Positions 1 through 12,832 of a stretch of DNA of 64,000 bases are shown one piece after another. Made by a program: the position numbers and the translations under genes. Under the pieces are notes generated by a model. It saw only the letters and a list, made by a program, of their open reading frames with translations, ran no database searches and was not told where the DNA came from. The stretch's first letter is position 1, and each line of letters starts with the position of its first letter. This DNA comes from Adiantum capillus-veneris (Eukaryota; Streptophyta; Polypodiopsida; Polypodiales; Pteridaceae): NCBI GenBank assembly GCA_014529385.2, contig CM043958.1, forward strand, positions 124,634,817 through 124,698,816, read 5' to 3'.

Positions 1-1080
1 GTAGGGCCTCATGGTGGGGCCCACCTACATTATGCACCCCTATGGAGCCTTCACGGTCTAAAATGATATTTTTGGTGAAAAAATAGTCCCTTTTATGTCC
101 AATATTCAATGAGTGGTCAAAGGGCACTTAATTAGGGCTAATCACTCACCCTAATTAAGTGTAGCATAATCCCACTCCTACACAACTATAAATAGCCCCC
201 TTGGAGAGACTCAATGACACACACCTATATTTTCAACTTCATGTTGTTTCTTGATCAACAGTAGAGAAAACCCCAACTCTCCCTCTTTCACATCCTTCCT
301 CCTAACCCTCCTCCTTGGAGGAAGTGCAACTCTATTCTCCACTCTTTCCATTCTACAATCTCTTACTCCATCAACCCAATAAATCATTTGTAGCACCTCA
401 ATAACTTGTAAATACATCATGATCTCTCTCATGGTTATGTTAATGATCATGAAATCATCTTCAAAACTTTCAAGTGTCGCATTTCGTGATGGTTAGCCAG
501 CGTCTGTCCTCCCCTTAAAAGGTGTGCGAGAAATCAAGTAAGTGTTCTATTCTCAATTTACTATTGGTTTGTTTCTCCACACTTATTCAATTGGTCTAAA
601 GAAATTTCTCACTCCAACTCTCTTTTTCTTCATTACATATGCATGTGGCTACCTCTCATGGTGATTTTATTTGTGTCACGGCATTGCATAGATGGAGATG
701 AGCTCTCTATGCAAAGCGTGTTAGTTTGATGTAAGTGATTCTCTTGTGTGTTTGAGAGGCAAGTCTTGTGCGCATGATTTTTTGATGAGTGCTTGAGAGA
801 GGAAGAGTTTGGATGTATTATGGGTATTCTTATGGGGAGAAGGTGACTGCTATTCCAAAAATTGCATATTTCATTTTGATGCACGGCATTCGGTTGCATA
901 ATCGTTGATGGTGTTCAAGTGTCCAAAGTGTATATAGAGTAAGGGGGTTTTCAAAGTGTGTTGCTTGAGTGGGTGAGTGCAAGTGTTATTTTGATTGGTT
1001 TCCTTCTCCACTCCCAAAAGAAGGTGGTGCCCCAAGTAGTGTGTGTACCTCTTTACGAACATTTTGTGAGGGTAGGCCCA
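1..1080. other. Non-coding leader or LTR-like sequence; no gene recognised
   Basis: I see no protein of recognisable type here. The stretch has a TATA-like box near 187 followed by pyrimidine-rich, leader-like sequence, which would suit an LTR or a promoter with its 5' untranslated region. It leads without a clear joint into the decayed Copia pol that becomes readable near 1100, so it may belong to a different element or to a rearranged 5' end. No matching copy is visible at the right of the window. Confidence 0.3.
187..194 (+). promoter_or_regulatory. Possible TATA box
   Basis: TATAAATA is followed by C-rich sequence and a pyrimidine-rich presumed leader from about 270. The spacing would suit transcription starting near 220. 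No coding region is convincingly attached to it, so it may be an LTR promoter. Confidence 0.3.
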
Positions 1081-1099
1081 TTGGTTTGGGTTTAGAGGC

Positions 1100-3862
1100 C
1101 CCATTTCAAAAAACTCGCCCTCACCAGTTTGGAAAACAGTCAAAGGGCTCATTTCCACATGAGCGCAATGTATGTAAAAAGCCACTTGAGGTGGTGCACA
1201 CTGATGTTTGGGGTCCAATCGATACTGCAAGTATACATGGTTGCAGGTATTATGTCTCTTTCATTGATGACCATACAAGGAAAGTATGGGTCTACTTTAT
1301 GCGTAGCAAAAGTGAAGTGTTTGGTCACTTTCAGGACTTCAAAGTCATGATTGAGAAGGAGACAGATATGCAAATCAAGACATTGAGGTCAGATGGAGGG
1401 GGAGAGTACTTCTCCAATTATTTTTCAAATTTTTTGTAAATGCATGGTATACGCAGGCAGTTTACATGCAGATATACTCCACAGCAGAATGGAGTCGCAG
1501 AATGGAAAAACAGGCACATTGCAGAGGTTGCACGTGCATTGATGAATGAGAAGCACATGCCTCATCATTTCTGGGCTGAAGCTGTAAATACAGTTGTGTA
1601 CATTATGAATAGGACACCTACAGCTACGGTGCATGATGTAACACCTGAGGAAAAGTTTACACGTACAAAGCCTGATTTGGCACACTTGAAAGTGTTTGGC
1701 TGCATAACTTACGTGCATGTACCAAATGATTTGCGTAGGAAATTGGATCCTAAAGCAAAGAAATGTATTCTTGTGGGATATTCCTTTGAACAAAAGGGGT
1801 ACAGGTGCTACAATCCTACTACACGAGAATTACGAGTGAGTAGAGATGTAGTCTTTGATGAGATGAGCAGCTGGTATAGTAATGCACACGGCACTATTGG
1901 GGCTGATGTAAAAGATGATGTGGTTGTACAAAATGTGAGTCCACAGTCATAGGTTTTGAGTGGACCACAAGAGTCCTCTTCTCGTGGCTATGTTGAGAAG
2001 CCATGGAATGGTATGGTAGACTACGTACGCAGGTTACTCCACCAGCAAGTACAGGGAATTATCACGAAAAGGAAGGAAAAGGTTGATGAACCTCCCTTTA
2101 TGGCTGATGCATCATCAGGTTTTTCACATGTAGACATGGATTCAGATGGTTCTAAACAAAGTCTTGATGAGGAATTTGGAATTCCGGCTGTCAAGACACC
2201 TGGTGTAAGGAAAGTACAAGAAGATGCTAGAGGGAAACAGAGTGACCAAGGACCGTGCAGATCTAACAGAGTCAGAAATCCAGTTCAAAAATTGACTTAT
2301 GATGGGTATCTAACGCGTCACCAAGTCTACATGGCTAAGGTGATACAGGATTTAGAGCCCACATGTTTTGAGGATGCAATTGGAAATGTGCATTGGGATG
2401 ATGCAATGAATGAAGAGATGGCTTCATTGGAAACAAATGACACATGGGAGTTGGTGCCATTGCCAAGTGGCAAGAAAGCTATTGGTTGTAAATGGGTGTA
2501 TAAAACCAAGCATAAGGCTGATGGTAACATTGAGCATCACAAGGCAAGGCTGGTCGCAAAGGGTTATGCACAGACATATGGCATAGACTATGAGGAGACC
2601 TTTGCTCTAGTGGCAAATATGACGACTGTGAGAGTTGTCATAGCAATGGCTGCATCTAGAGGATGGATTATGCATCAAATGGATGTAAATAATTTCTTCT
2701 TGAATGGTGAGTTGCAAGAGGAAGTGTATATGGATCAGCCACCTGGTTATGTCGATCCAGGTTACCCGATTATGTATGCAGGCTTCTCAAAGCTTTGTAT
2801 GGTTTGAAGCAGGGCTCTAGAGCATGGTATGACAGGATTGCCAAGTATCTTGTCAGTATTGGTTTTAGAAGAGCTCATGCTGATCATTCACTCTATGTAC
2901 GTGAGAGTGATATGGGGATTGTGGTCGTTACCATATATGTGGGTGACAATGCTATGGAGATTGACCATGTGAAGGGTCTTCTCAAACAGAAGTTTGAAAT
3001 GAAAAATTTGGGTGAGTTGCGCTACTTTCTTGGCATTGAGGTGATCAGCACTCTAGAGGGTGTATGGCTGTCACACAGAGACAGTATGCTTTGGACATGT
3101 TGTCAAAGTATGGTATGGCTAATTGTAAGCCAATTTCTATTCCCTTGGATGTGAATGCAAAGCTGAGTGCAGAGAAGGGTGATGTTGTTGAGGATGTCAA
3201 GATGTACAAGAAGATTGTGGGTAGTCTAATCTACTTAACTATCACGATGGCAGACTTGACCTAGACAATAGGCTTGGAGAGTCAGTTCATGCAGCTTCCG
3301 AGGAAGCCACATTTGGATGGAGTACAACGCACACTTCGGTATGTGCAAGGAACTCTTGACTACGCATTATTCTATGCAGCAGATGCGCCATTAGCATTGT
3401 ATGGGTATACATATGTAGATTGGGTAGGTAGCATTGTTGATAGGAGATCTACGAGTGGTTTCATGTTCTCTTTTGGGAGTTGTTACTTGGAGCAGCAAAA
3501 AGCAGCCTACGGTTTCTTTATCTAGCATAGAGGCCGAGTACAGAGGTGCAACAGTTGCGGCGTGCTAGGTAGCTTGGCTCCGCACATTACTTGAGGACTT
3601 GGGAGTGCAGGTGGACCAGCAAATTTTCATCCATTGTGACAACCTCAGCAGCATGAAGTTGGCTAGAAACCTAGTGTTCCATGCCAGGACCAAGCACATA
3701 GAGGTCCATTACCACTACGTTCGAGACCGAGTGTTAGCGGGCGACATCGACTTGGTGTACGTCAGCACAGAGGAGCAGATAGCAGATATCTTTACCAAGG
3801 CCCTCGGAGCTGAGAAGTTTCGACGTTTTCGGACTATGCTTGGACTCTGCAACATGCAGAGC
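1100..3862 (+). pseudogene. Decayed Ty1/Copia pol (integrase, reverse transcriptase, RNase H)
   Basis: The reading starts in the pre-integrase linker (GKQSKGSF at about 1130). The integrase core follows, with TDVWGP, FIDDHTRKVWVYF, LRSDGGGEY and PQQNGVAEW, interrupted by a stop at 1437. A stop at 1950 precedes the linker. The reverse transcriptase starts near 2340 (KWVYKTKHKADG, HQMDVNNFFLNGE), shifts frame near 2790, and has YVGD where the family has YVDD, so one catalytic aspartate is lost. A further frameshift at about 3060 and stops near 3264 and 3525 break the RNase H region (DRRSTSGF, then the TKHIEVHYH and ADIFTKAL motifs up to 3862). The gag, protease and 5' LTR are not visible. This is a dead copy. 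Confidence 0.93.
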
Positions 3863-3873
3863 TCAAGAGGGAG
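3862..3873 (+). other. Polypurine tract of the first Copia element
   Basis: A purine run (AAGAGGGAG) sits directly between the end of the Copia pol frame and the first LTR base. This is where plus-strand DNA synthesis is primed in LTR retrotransposons. Position and composition both fit. Confidence 0.6.
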
Positions 3874-4186
3874 TTTTGAGATGTCGAGCTCTACATCTTG
3901 AGCTGGCATCCACTACGGGTCTTGGCCGCTTACGGCATTTACTCACTGGCGCGTTAGGTGACCGACACGAAGGATATCTACCAGTGATTCTATAGCTCAA
4001 CTACACTTATAGTGCCAGCCTAGTATGCTTCTAGCGAGTTCACACTTAGTGACCGCATGTACATATGTGCTACTTTTCAGCTTTAGCACTTAGTCATTTT
4101 GTACTCTCTTTTCTAAGAAGAAGAAGAAGAAGCTTTCCATCTTTGTGTGCTTCGTGCTTGTCTTGTGTAGCTCTCTTGCATCCTCA
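3874..4186 (+). repeat. Copia 3' LTR (copy 1, 313 bp)
   Basis: This LTR directly follows the polypurine tract. It starts TTTTGAGATG, probably a changed TGTTGAGATG, and ends CATCCTCA. Its full sequence recurs as LTR copy 2, whose left part is 4188-4325 and whose right part is 57071-57242. Near its end is an AAG-rich tract that is one triplet or so longer than in copy 2. Confidence 0.85.
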
Positions 4187-4187
4187 T

Positions 4188-4325
4188 TGTTGAGATGTCG
4201 AGCTCTACATCTTGAGCTGGCATCCACTACGGGTCTTGGCCACTTACGGCATTTACTCACTGGCACGTTAGGTGACCGACACGGAGGATCTCTGCCAGTG
4301 ATTCTACAGCTGAACTACACTTATA
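4188..4325 (+). repeat. Copia LTR copy 2, left part
   Basis: This begins TGTTGAGATG one base after LTR copy 1 ends, and follows copy 1 base for base with few changes up to ACTACACTTATA. There it stops abruptly. The continuation (GTGCCAG onward) is found 52.7 kb away at 57071. The two parts sum to about 310 bp, against 313 bp for copy 1. The break is the insertion site of the outer transposon. Confidence 0.88.
4318..4325 (+). repeat. Target-site duplication, left copy (CACTTATA, or 9 bp with the next G)
   Basis: CACTTATA here is repeated at 57063-57070, and in the undisturbed LTR copy 1 the word occurs once. Because the next base is G on both sides, the duplication could equally be the 9-bp CACTTATAG. 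Nine bases is usual for Mutator-like elements. Confidence 0.85.
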
Positions 4326-4376
4326 GGGGTTAATTTTATTTGCGAGTTAATCAATTCATGTTTTTTTGCTACAGGT
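4326..4376 (+). repeat. Left terminal inverted repeat of the MULE
   Basis: The sequence starts GGGGTTAATTTTATTTGCGA. The reverse complement of 57012-57062 starts GGGGATTTAACATTTGCAAG. After one or two gaps near base 5, the next 32 bases match at about 26 positions, including a shared run of seven T. Confidence 0.8.
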
Positions 4377-4547
4377 GATGCTTTTTCGAGTTTATAGAAG
4401 CATGGATTCCACTCATATGTATGCTCTCTAAGGTGGCATTGTGGTATGTTAAATAAGTACCGAGGGAAGGAGAGAGAAGAAGGATTAGACAGAGAGAGAA
4501 AAACATACTTGTGAAATAGAGATAGGATCGGGGTGTGAGAGTACCGA

Positions 4548-4550
<3 letters not shown>

Positions 4551-4592
<42 letters not shown>
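4551..4592. repeat. (GA)n microsatellite
   Basis: About 21 perfect AG dinucleotides. Open frames across this tract are low-complexity artefacts. Confidence 0.97.
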
Positions 4593-5710
<1,118 letters not shown>

Positions 5711-5716
5711 TTAGCC

Positions 5717-5724
5717 TATATAAA
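5717..5724 (+). promoter_or_regulatory. TATA box of the 5.8-kb gene
   Basis: TATATAAA lies 87 bases before the ATG at 5811, a normal distance for a plant promoter with a leader of about 55-60 bases. No other coding region follows, so it probably serves this gene. Confidence 0.55.
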
Positions 5725-5810
5725 TGTTACAAGGCAAGCAGCATATGATGCACAAGTGAATCGGAGGTGCTAATCAAGAGAGATTTTTTCATTTTCTTTG
5801 TACTTATACA

Positions 5811-6167
5811 ATGCCTATAGGATATGCAACTACTGGTAATGAGGTAGTTGCAAAAATCCATGAAGAGCTTCACAAACTCCCCCCCAACGCACCCCTTGAA
5901 GAAAAGAAGACGTTTACACACAGAGAGCGTGACACAAACAAGGTGATCCGGATGTTCAACCATCTTAATCGCGCTCGCAACACCGGAGACCAGGAACTCA
6001 ATGATGGCTTTGAGACAATGCGAGAAGCTCTGGGCAAGTGGGAGACATGGGGGTACATAGACAGCTCTCGAAGGACCGCTTTACAGGTGGAGATTGACCA
6101 TTTTCTTGTCTGCAAACGCACAATCAACCTGGTCGACATCTCTAGCTCTAATGTGGTACAAGATTGA
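5811..6167 (+). CDS. Small protein of unknown function (118 aa), carried by the MULE
   Basis: An uninterrupted ATG-to-TGA frame of 118 residues lies behind a good TATA box. The composition is that of a real, soluble, mostly helical protein. It is rich in charged residues, with motifs such as TFTHRERDTNKVIRMFNHLNR and ETMREALGKWETWGYIDSSR. I see no signal peptide, membrane segment or metal-binding motif, and I do not recognise the family. The gene lies inside the outer MULE, upstream of and pointing toward the minus-strand ParB/methyltransferase-like gene. It could be an accessory MULE gene or the first exon of a longer gene. Unlike the larger MULE genes it has no stop, so it may be younger or may have escaped decay by its small size. 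Confidence 0.5.
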   Translation: MPIGYATTGNEVVAKIHEELHKLPPNAPLEEKKTFTHRERDTNKVIRMFNHLNRARNTGDQELNDGFETMREALGKWETWGYIDSSRRTALQVEIDHFLVCKRTINLVDISSSNVVQD

Positions 6168-6258
6168 GGCAAGATTTAAATAATTATTCACTAAATATAT
6201 ATAGTTAAATAAATATGCACTAGCACATGATAAATTGTACTAGTGTGATGCAAGTTGT

Positions 6259-6260
<2 letters not shown>

Positions 6261-6325
<65 letters not shown>
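6261..6325. repeat. (GT)n microsatellite
   Basis: About 32 perfect TG units. Confidence 0.97.
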
Positions 6326-6327
<2 letters not shown>

Positions 6328-7069
6328 GTTTGATTCCATACCTAATCATGTAAACAACTTATTTTAATTATATGATGCTTATTTTAACTATATGATGGTG
6401 TTCCACTCTTCAGTGCCTTGGAGAGAATAATTCATATGTCTCTGTCTGACTTATTATTATTGAAGTAGCTGTGATACTTTTAATCAGCCAAGTCTACTAA
6501 CACATCTTCAAGATTTTTCATAATTTAGGGTATTGTTGATATCTTGTAGCTAAACTAAACCGTCAAATGTAACTACAAGTTGTTTGAAAGCCAAACGTAA
6601 AGAAAATCTATGTGAGTTTTTTATATAATGCAAGAAAAAGATGAGCGTGTCTTTAGTATATACCCTACTTTTAGTAGAATATACTTTCCTGTCCATGTAG
6701 GTGTTGTTGCAAACAAGGATGAATGCCTAATAAGCCAATTTGAAACTAGGAATATAAAAAATATTGATGGTTGTACTTGTTTGGGCGAAGACCTCAAAGT
6801 AATGACACACGCATAGACTCTTTCATATAAAATAATAATTAAGAACACTTTACTCAGTTGAAGAACTACATACGTACATAAACACACACATATAAATAAC
6901 TATATATATTGTATAAACAAGTACTTAAAAACACTTTACCGAGTTGAAGAACTGCTTACGTACATAAACACACACATATAAATAAATAAATAAAAAGATA
7001 TTATATATATATAATATAAATATTATATATAAAACTATATATATTCTTAGACCGACAGTGTAAAGAAAT

Positions 7070-7510
7070 ACTGACAAGCAAATGAAATTTTGACAGCATA
7101 ACAACGTGAAAAATTAAAAAAAAACCATTCCATACTTGCTTCTGTGAAAGCTTGCCTAACTTTCGTTAAGCTTTCCTATTCTATACTTGCTTCCGTGAAG
7201 CTTGCCTAACTTTTGTGTATACTTGAAACTATGATTATGTTTCTAAACATGAACAAAAAGCATGATTATATTCACAAGCAATCAAAATTTCGGCAGCATA
7301 ACGGTGCAAAAATACCAAAAAAAAAATCCCATTCCATACTTGCTTCCGTGAAGCTTGACTAACTTTTCTATATACATGAAACCATGATTATGTTTTCAAA
7401 CATGAACAAAAAGCATGATTATATTGACAAGCAATCAAAATTTCGGCAGCATAAGGGCATGAAAATTCAAACTAAAAAAATTCCCATTCCATACTTGCTT
7501 CCGTGCAGCA
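7070..7510. repeat. Approximately 180-bp repeat, about three copies
   Basis: The words CAATCAAAATTTCGGCAGCA, ACATGAACAAAAAGCATGAT and TCCATACTTGCTTCCGTGAA recur at a spacing of about 180 bp with several substitutions. The same AAATTTCGGCAxCATAA core opens the duplicated blocks at 11825 and 12229, on the far side of the minus-strand gene. Confidence 0.65.
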
Positions 7511-7770
7511 GCGAATGCTCACGGGAAGAAGAAATTACATAAGCAAAAAAACTTGTGTTGGTATATTACTTTGGTAAATCCAAAGCTCTCAACAAACTTC
7601 TATCTAGCATAATAAATATGAAATCATGGCTGAATTGATAAGGACGATCAACACCAACAACATGTCTTCAGTAATACCAAAAAAGTGGCACCCAAACACC
7701 ATGGTCACACATCGTTCCATAAAAATCACAAACTAGAAAAAACGATCGATAATAACAATGTTGATGTCAA

Positions 7771-10700
7771 TCAAGGGCAATGTGATCCGGGCTCATATTG
7801 TTGCCAATCAATCTCCTCATCGCTATCTGCATCAACTGCTGAAATAGCACATACACATGGAGCCTTGAAGCGTGAAAGATGTTGATGGAAGACCTCTGGA
7901 TCAGTATCTATGTAGAGACAGTGTCTAGACAACTAAACGCAAACATTGCCCAAGCCACCACATCCAGAAAAAATATCAACAATGTAGGTGTGCTCCGCAG
8001 TAAATGTCCGCACAAGCCAGCTAAAAAAAGCAAAAAATATGCGCATTTTTACTTCATGTAACATATTCCAATAATGCATAGTAGGAAGCATATATTCTTA
8101 TCGAAAGAAGTCAAGGCTACGCTCGGCAGCACCTCTAAGAGCGTGTCCTCCAATGTACTCTCCGTCGGCGCGCTCCACCAGTATTCCGGACTTGGCATCG
8201 AAAGAGTTGTTGTCCACGCTCTCTCCATCTCGTCGATCGTAGATAGGACGTTGACCCTTATGATAAAACAATCCGAGCAATAGTGTTTCCACCTACAAAT
8301 TACAATTAGAATGTAATCTAATTGAAAAAAACTACAAGCATGCTTTTCGATCAACAAATAAATTTACTTACTCTCTTAATCTCAATGGTCTTTCTCACAT
8401 AACCATCAAGGATCAAAATAAGGATGGTGTGCATCATTTTGAATCCCATCTCGATGGCATGGCTAGACACAATGCCAAAGTGATCAGTGGAGCTTAGGGT
8501 GATGTACCACCCATTGTCTGCCATATACTTTGAAGCTATTACGGCCACTTTCTTACTTTATTTTCGAGAGAATTGATTCCATGTAGGGACCTGCATAATA
8601 CGCATTGTTAATTTAATTAAAGTTCCAAAACTATCATAGACTGTCCATTGTGGTTTTGAAGGATGCATACCTCGTTCTCTGAAAAATTTTCAACTTTAAA
8701 GTTTATTGGAAAATCTGCAAACAAAAGAGAGGCCACTTCATTGCTCTTTTCCCCATCAACATGGGCTGAATGAAGAAAATCCAAGATCCTGCATACGATC
8801 AAATACATGTATTTCAAACATTCACAACACACACCACACATAGTTAGTCTTTCTTTTCACATGTGTTTACCATTTCTCATCATCGAGAGAAATTTTGTAA
8901 ACATCTAGCATGTTCCCAATAACGGTCACATCACAATCTATGGAAGGCACTGCATAATCAAAAAATAAAATATTTCATCAAGAATTGTTGAGTAGAAAGA
9001 AAGTGACAGCTAGATATCTATACAAGCAAGTTTACCTGTAGAGCCTTGAGCGCCTTTCTGGTTCTTTTTGGGAGACTTCTTGGGCTTCTTGGATCTTACA
9101 AAATCCAATCGTTTCTTTATAGAGGAGATTGTACTATTGTTTACTCTTTTCGAAGAGGTGGCTTTCTTGGAAGCTGAGCCAATCTCCTCAATACCATTTT
9201 CATTTCTTTCAAGAACGTGCTCTAAAGCAAACAAAAATATATTTCTCACAAACATAATCTAAATAGTATGAGCACTTTAACAATTTTGTAGTTTTTATAA
9301 ATGCCAAAAAGAACCTTTATATAAGTTCCCTTCATCACGTGGGTAGGTGCCTCGAGTGTAATCTAGCCACCAAGGGCAATACTCAATTTCCCAAGCAATC
9401 AAACCATAATCTCTCATCCATAGTGGATACATACACTCCTCACAAGAGAGGTCCCTCCAACTTTCAACAGCAATTGGCAACTTCTCCAACAAAGTTTGAT
9501 CGTAAAGCTGTATTAGCCATCTACATACAATGCATTTAACTTTATTTGAGCTCCTTTCCTAAGTGACTTATTTATTATACAAACTCTAAGTAAAAAATAG
9601 AATGACAACCATAAAGATATCAATTGTATTATTTGAATAATACTCTCCTCGAAGATTCCATAAGCTTTGGAATTTTTTCATCTGACTCTTTTGTGTTGAG
9701 CTTACTCCAAAGCTCCACAAAAGCTTTATCAATGTGGTCCCTCAATTGGTGATGAAACCATGCTTCAAAGCCCTCCGGCATTTCTTCAATCAATTTCCCT
9801 TTGATCCTCAAGCATTGCTTCAAGATACTTCCCCAATACCACTCTTTACGCAAGTACATTCTAAATTTCATTGCACTAATATAATGCTCAGAAGTAACAT
9901 CATCTACACGGCAATGCATCAAAGAGTGCAATATTTCCTTTTTCCTACAGAGCAAACAATAAACAAATCATAAATTCATTGATTCATTTGATGATTTCAT
10001 GTGTATTTTTTATCCAAAAATTATTACCTCTCTGGTGATATTTTAGAAGTTGCCAAAGAGTGGACCTTGTCTCTTGTAAGGCCCACTTGATCCTTTTCTC
10101 TTATCCAATTGAAGTTAAATAATAAAGAGAAGAACCCCTGGCCATTGGCGGGGTTGGCAATGGCTAACATCTATGTTGCATTAGCACGAGATCAAATCAA
10201 ATCAATTTTTCAATCAAATATATCAAATTCAAATGACATGTCAACTTCCAATTTTGTAGAAATTCAAACATAAACAGTGAGAAGAGAAAGTGTTTACCTT
10301 ATAAGCTCTTTCTTTGAATATCTTTTCTACTCTTCCTCGAGAAACCATTTCCTTTTATGGCAGTGAAATCGAGGGATCATTGATCTCTTGCATCTCTTTG
10401 ATAAGAGACAAGTCAAAGTCTTCCTTTTGTAGAGCAAATGAAAAAAAAGTAAGATTTTACAAAATAATGTCAAGCTTTAGAAATTACATAAAAAGTGTAC
10501 TTTAAGGCAAAAAAATATACCTTCCATATGAGCATTGCTAATAAAAGAGCAGGAGCGTTGTACCAACTCCCTTTAGATGCCTTCTTCTCATAAGCAAGCT
10601 CTACCTCTATCCATCTTATCCAATCTTGGGGAAAGTCTTTCATTAAAGAATCTTTGCTTGCCACAGCCAATTTTTGGAACAAGAAGATCTCCTGCCCAAA

Positions 10701-11783
10701 ATTTGTGCTCACAGTGGTTCTACCAATCCTAAACCACAATATCTTAAATAAAATGGCAGTAGAATGACATCGATAAAGTAATAGCAATAACTTTCAAAAC
10801 AAAAAATGTGCCTACTCATTTTGAGAGCGCAAAGCTAGCATAAGCTCCCCCTCTGCACTTCTATCAAGATAGACAAATTGACATTTCACAGAACAATGTG
10901 TCCACTTTATCATTGAAAATTCTACAACAACAAAAAGAAAATTAGAAAGCATAGAGTAATACAAGTCAACTTTACATTAAACAAAAAAGAAATCACTTAC
11001 GTGTTTTTATTAAGCGCATCCAAGTTTTCAAACAGTGATTACCATCCCAAACGATAAATTTTTTTCCCCTTAAGTCTTCCCACTCAAGGGGAAGGGAATT
11101 ATCAAAATCATCGCTTATTTCTCGCCAAATAGGCCCCCATTCATCTTTGTCTAAGTCGGAAACATAATGTTGATCATGGCCTAACTTCTTAAATGACACA
11201 AGAAATGGAGCTCCAAGCACACTGTATCCAGACATCTCAAACCTTTTCACCAAGCCCTCAGTGCCTGGACCCACCACTCTAATGGCTTCATTTTCCATCA
11301 ATCTGCAAAGAGGAATGCGAGGAGGTTCCCCACCTCTCTTTACAATAAAACTCTCTACAATCTCGTCCAATATTCGACCATGAACATCCTTTCCAAATAC
11401 TGTTGGATGATCAGGAGGTTTAGCAACAATTGTTGTTGCTTCAGACACGCTGTGAGCCACCAATTCACCTTGTGTAGCATGAATATCTATGAACACCTCT
11501 TCTTCATGCACATCACTCAATATATCCTCTTCTTCATGCACATCACCCAAAATATCCTCCTTTCGACGGACATTGGAAGAAGCAATGGAAGATCGTGAAT
11601 TGGCCCTCTGCCCTGTAGTGCAAGACCTTAATGTGTATCCTACTCCTACAAGCAAAAAACAATAAGAACACAAATAGTTTAGTGAGTATGATGAGACAAA
11701 AAAAATAACACAAATAGCTTAATGTATTTGAACTTACTTTGAGAGATACATGTGCTGCCACGTTTAGATGGTGTACGAGCCAT
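7771..11783 (-). pseudogene. 13-exon ParB-like plus beta-class DNA-methyltransferase-like gene of the MULE, four in-frame stops
   Basis: I assembled 13 exons with GT-AG borders and matching phase: 11738-11783, 11001-11645, 10816-10921, 10521-10728, 10298-10423, 10028-10170, 9644-9944, 9315-9507, 9036-9221, 8871-8949, 8671-8788, 8372-8590 and 7771-8292. Together they give 2892 nt, or 963 residues. Exon 2 has an acidic repeat (EEDILSDVHEE) and then a ParB-like stretch ending FIVWDGNHCLKTW, matching the DGxHR signature of ParB/DGQHR proteins. Exon 9 is lysine- and serine-rich, like a nuclear localisation signal. Exon 11 has VASLLFADFPIN, resembling methyltransferase motif IV (DPPY), and exon 12 continues with GWYITLSSTDHFG. 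Exon 13 has IVDIFSGCGGLG, resembling SAM-binding motif I. Motif IV before motif I is the beta-class order of N4/N6 DNA methyltransferases. Stops lie at 10355-10357, 8558-8560, 8098-8100 and 7933-7935. All four could come from CAA or CAG. The fold assignments are inference. Confidence 0.6.
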
Positions 11784-12784
11784 AATCTATTAACCACAAA
11801 AAACGAAAACCTTCTTAGCAATGACAATACAAATATAAACTTCTAAATTTCGGCAACATAATGGCGTAAAATTCAAATTAAAAAAAAAAACCATTCTCAA
11901 CTTGCTCATGACAAGGAAAAATACAAATCCACTTTGACATTTGTATACCTCTTCTCTACAACGACCTGTTCTTACATCATTGTAATTGTTACTATAAGTG
12001 TGTATGCAAGTGTGTTGATGTGTGTGAATGTAAGTGTTTATATGTGTGTGTGTGTGTGGATGTATGCATGACTGTGTGTGTGTGTGAATGTAAGTGTAAT
12101 ACGTGTGTGTCTTTATGCTATGTATGCAAGTGTTGATGTTGTGAATGTGTGCATATGCTTGTCTTTGTGTTTGTGTTTGTGTTATGTATGCAAGTGTGTT
12201 GATGTTGTGAATGTGTGAATATGCTTGACAATACAAATATAAACTTCTAAATTTCAGCAACATAACTTCGTAAAATTCAAATTAAAAAAAAAAAACTATT
12301 CTCAACTTGCTCATGGCAAGGAAAAATACAAATCCACTTTGACATTTGTATACCTCTTCTCTACAACGACCTATTCTTACATCATTGTAATTGTTACTGT
12401 AAGTGTGTTTAGTATGTATGTATGCAAGTGTGTTGATGTGTGTGAATGCAAGTGTTTATATGTGTGTGTGTGGATGTATGCATGATTGTGTGTGTGTGTG
12501 TGTGAATGTAAGTGTAATATGTGTGTGTCTGTATGAATAATTGTGTGTGTGTTTGTGCTATGTATGCAAGTGTGTTGATGTTGTGAATGCAAGTGTTTAT
12601 ATATGTGTATGTGTGTATGTATGCAAGTGTGTTGATGTTGTGAATGCAAGTGTTCATATATGTGGGTGTATGTATGTATGTATGTGTGTGTATGCAAGTG
12701 TAATGTGTGTGCGTATGCATGATTGTGTGTGTGTTTGTGCTATGTGTACAAGTGTTTTGATGTGTGTGAATGAAAGTGTGTATC

Positions 12785-12830
<46 letters not shown>
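11784..12830. repeat. 405-bp direct duplication and GT-rich minisatellite
   Basis: The block 11825-11997 (CAATACAAATATAAACTTCT and onward) recurs at 12229-12400 with few changes, so a unit of about 405 bp is duplicated. The rest is a degenerate minisatellite of GTGTGTTGATGTTGTGAATG, TATGTATGCAAGTG and pure GT, ending in a perfect GT run at 12788-12830. The long open frames on both strands here are products of the short repeat and not genes. The interval lies just upstream of the 13-exon gene, so its promoter should be close to 11784-11900. I see no clear TATA box. Confidence 0.7.

Positions 12831-12832
<2 letters not shown>

Larger units (their letters stand above)
6168..7770. other. AT-rich intergenic sequence with a GT microsatellite and short repeats
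   Basis: No gene is recognised. A perfect GT tract fills 6261-6325. A unit of about 180 bp, carrying AAATTTCGGCAGCATAA and CATTCCATACTTGCTTCCGTG, occurs about three times between 7070 and 7510. Related words appear at 11845 and 12250. The interval separates the 3' end of the 5.8-kb gene from the 3' end of the minus-strand gene, so it holds two gene ends. The exact poly(A) sites are not visible. Confidence 0.5.

Noticed and set aside
7933-8020. C5-cytosine methyltransferase call from DIFSGCGGLG
   Set aside because: In C5 enzymes this motif is N-terminal and is followed by PCQ and ENV motifs. Here it is at the C-terminus after a DPPY-like motif, which fits the beta-class order better.
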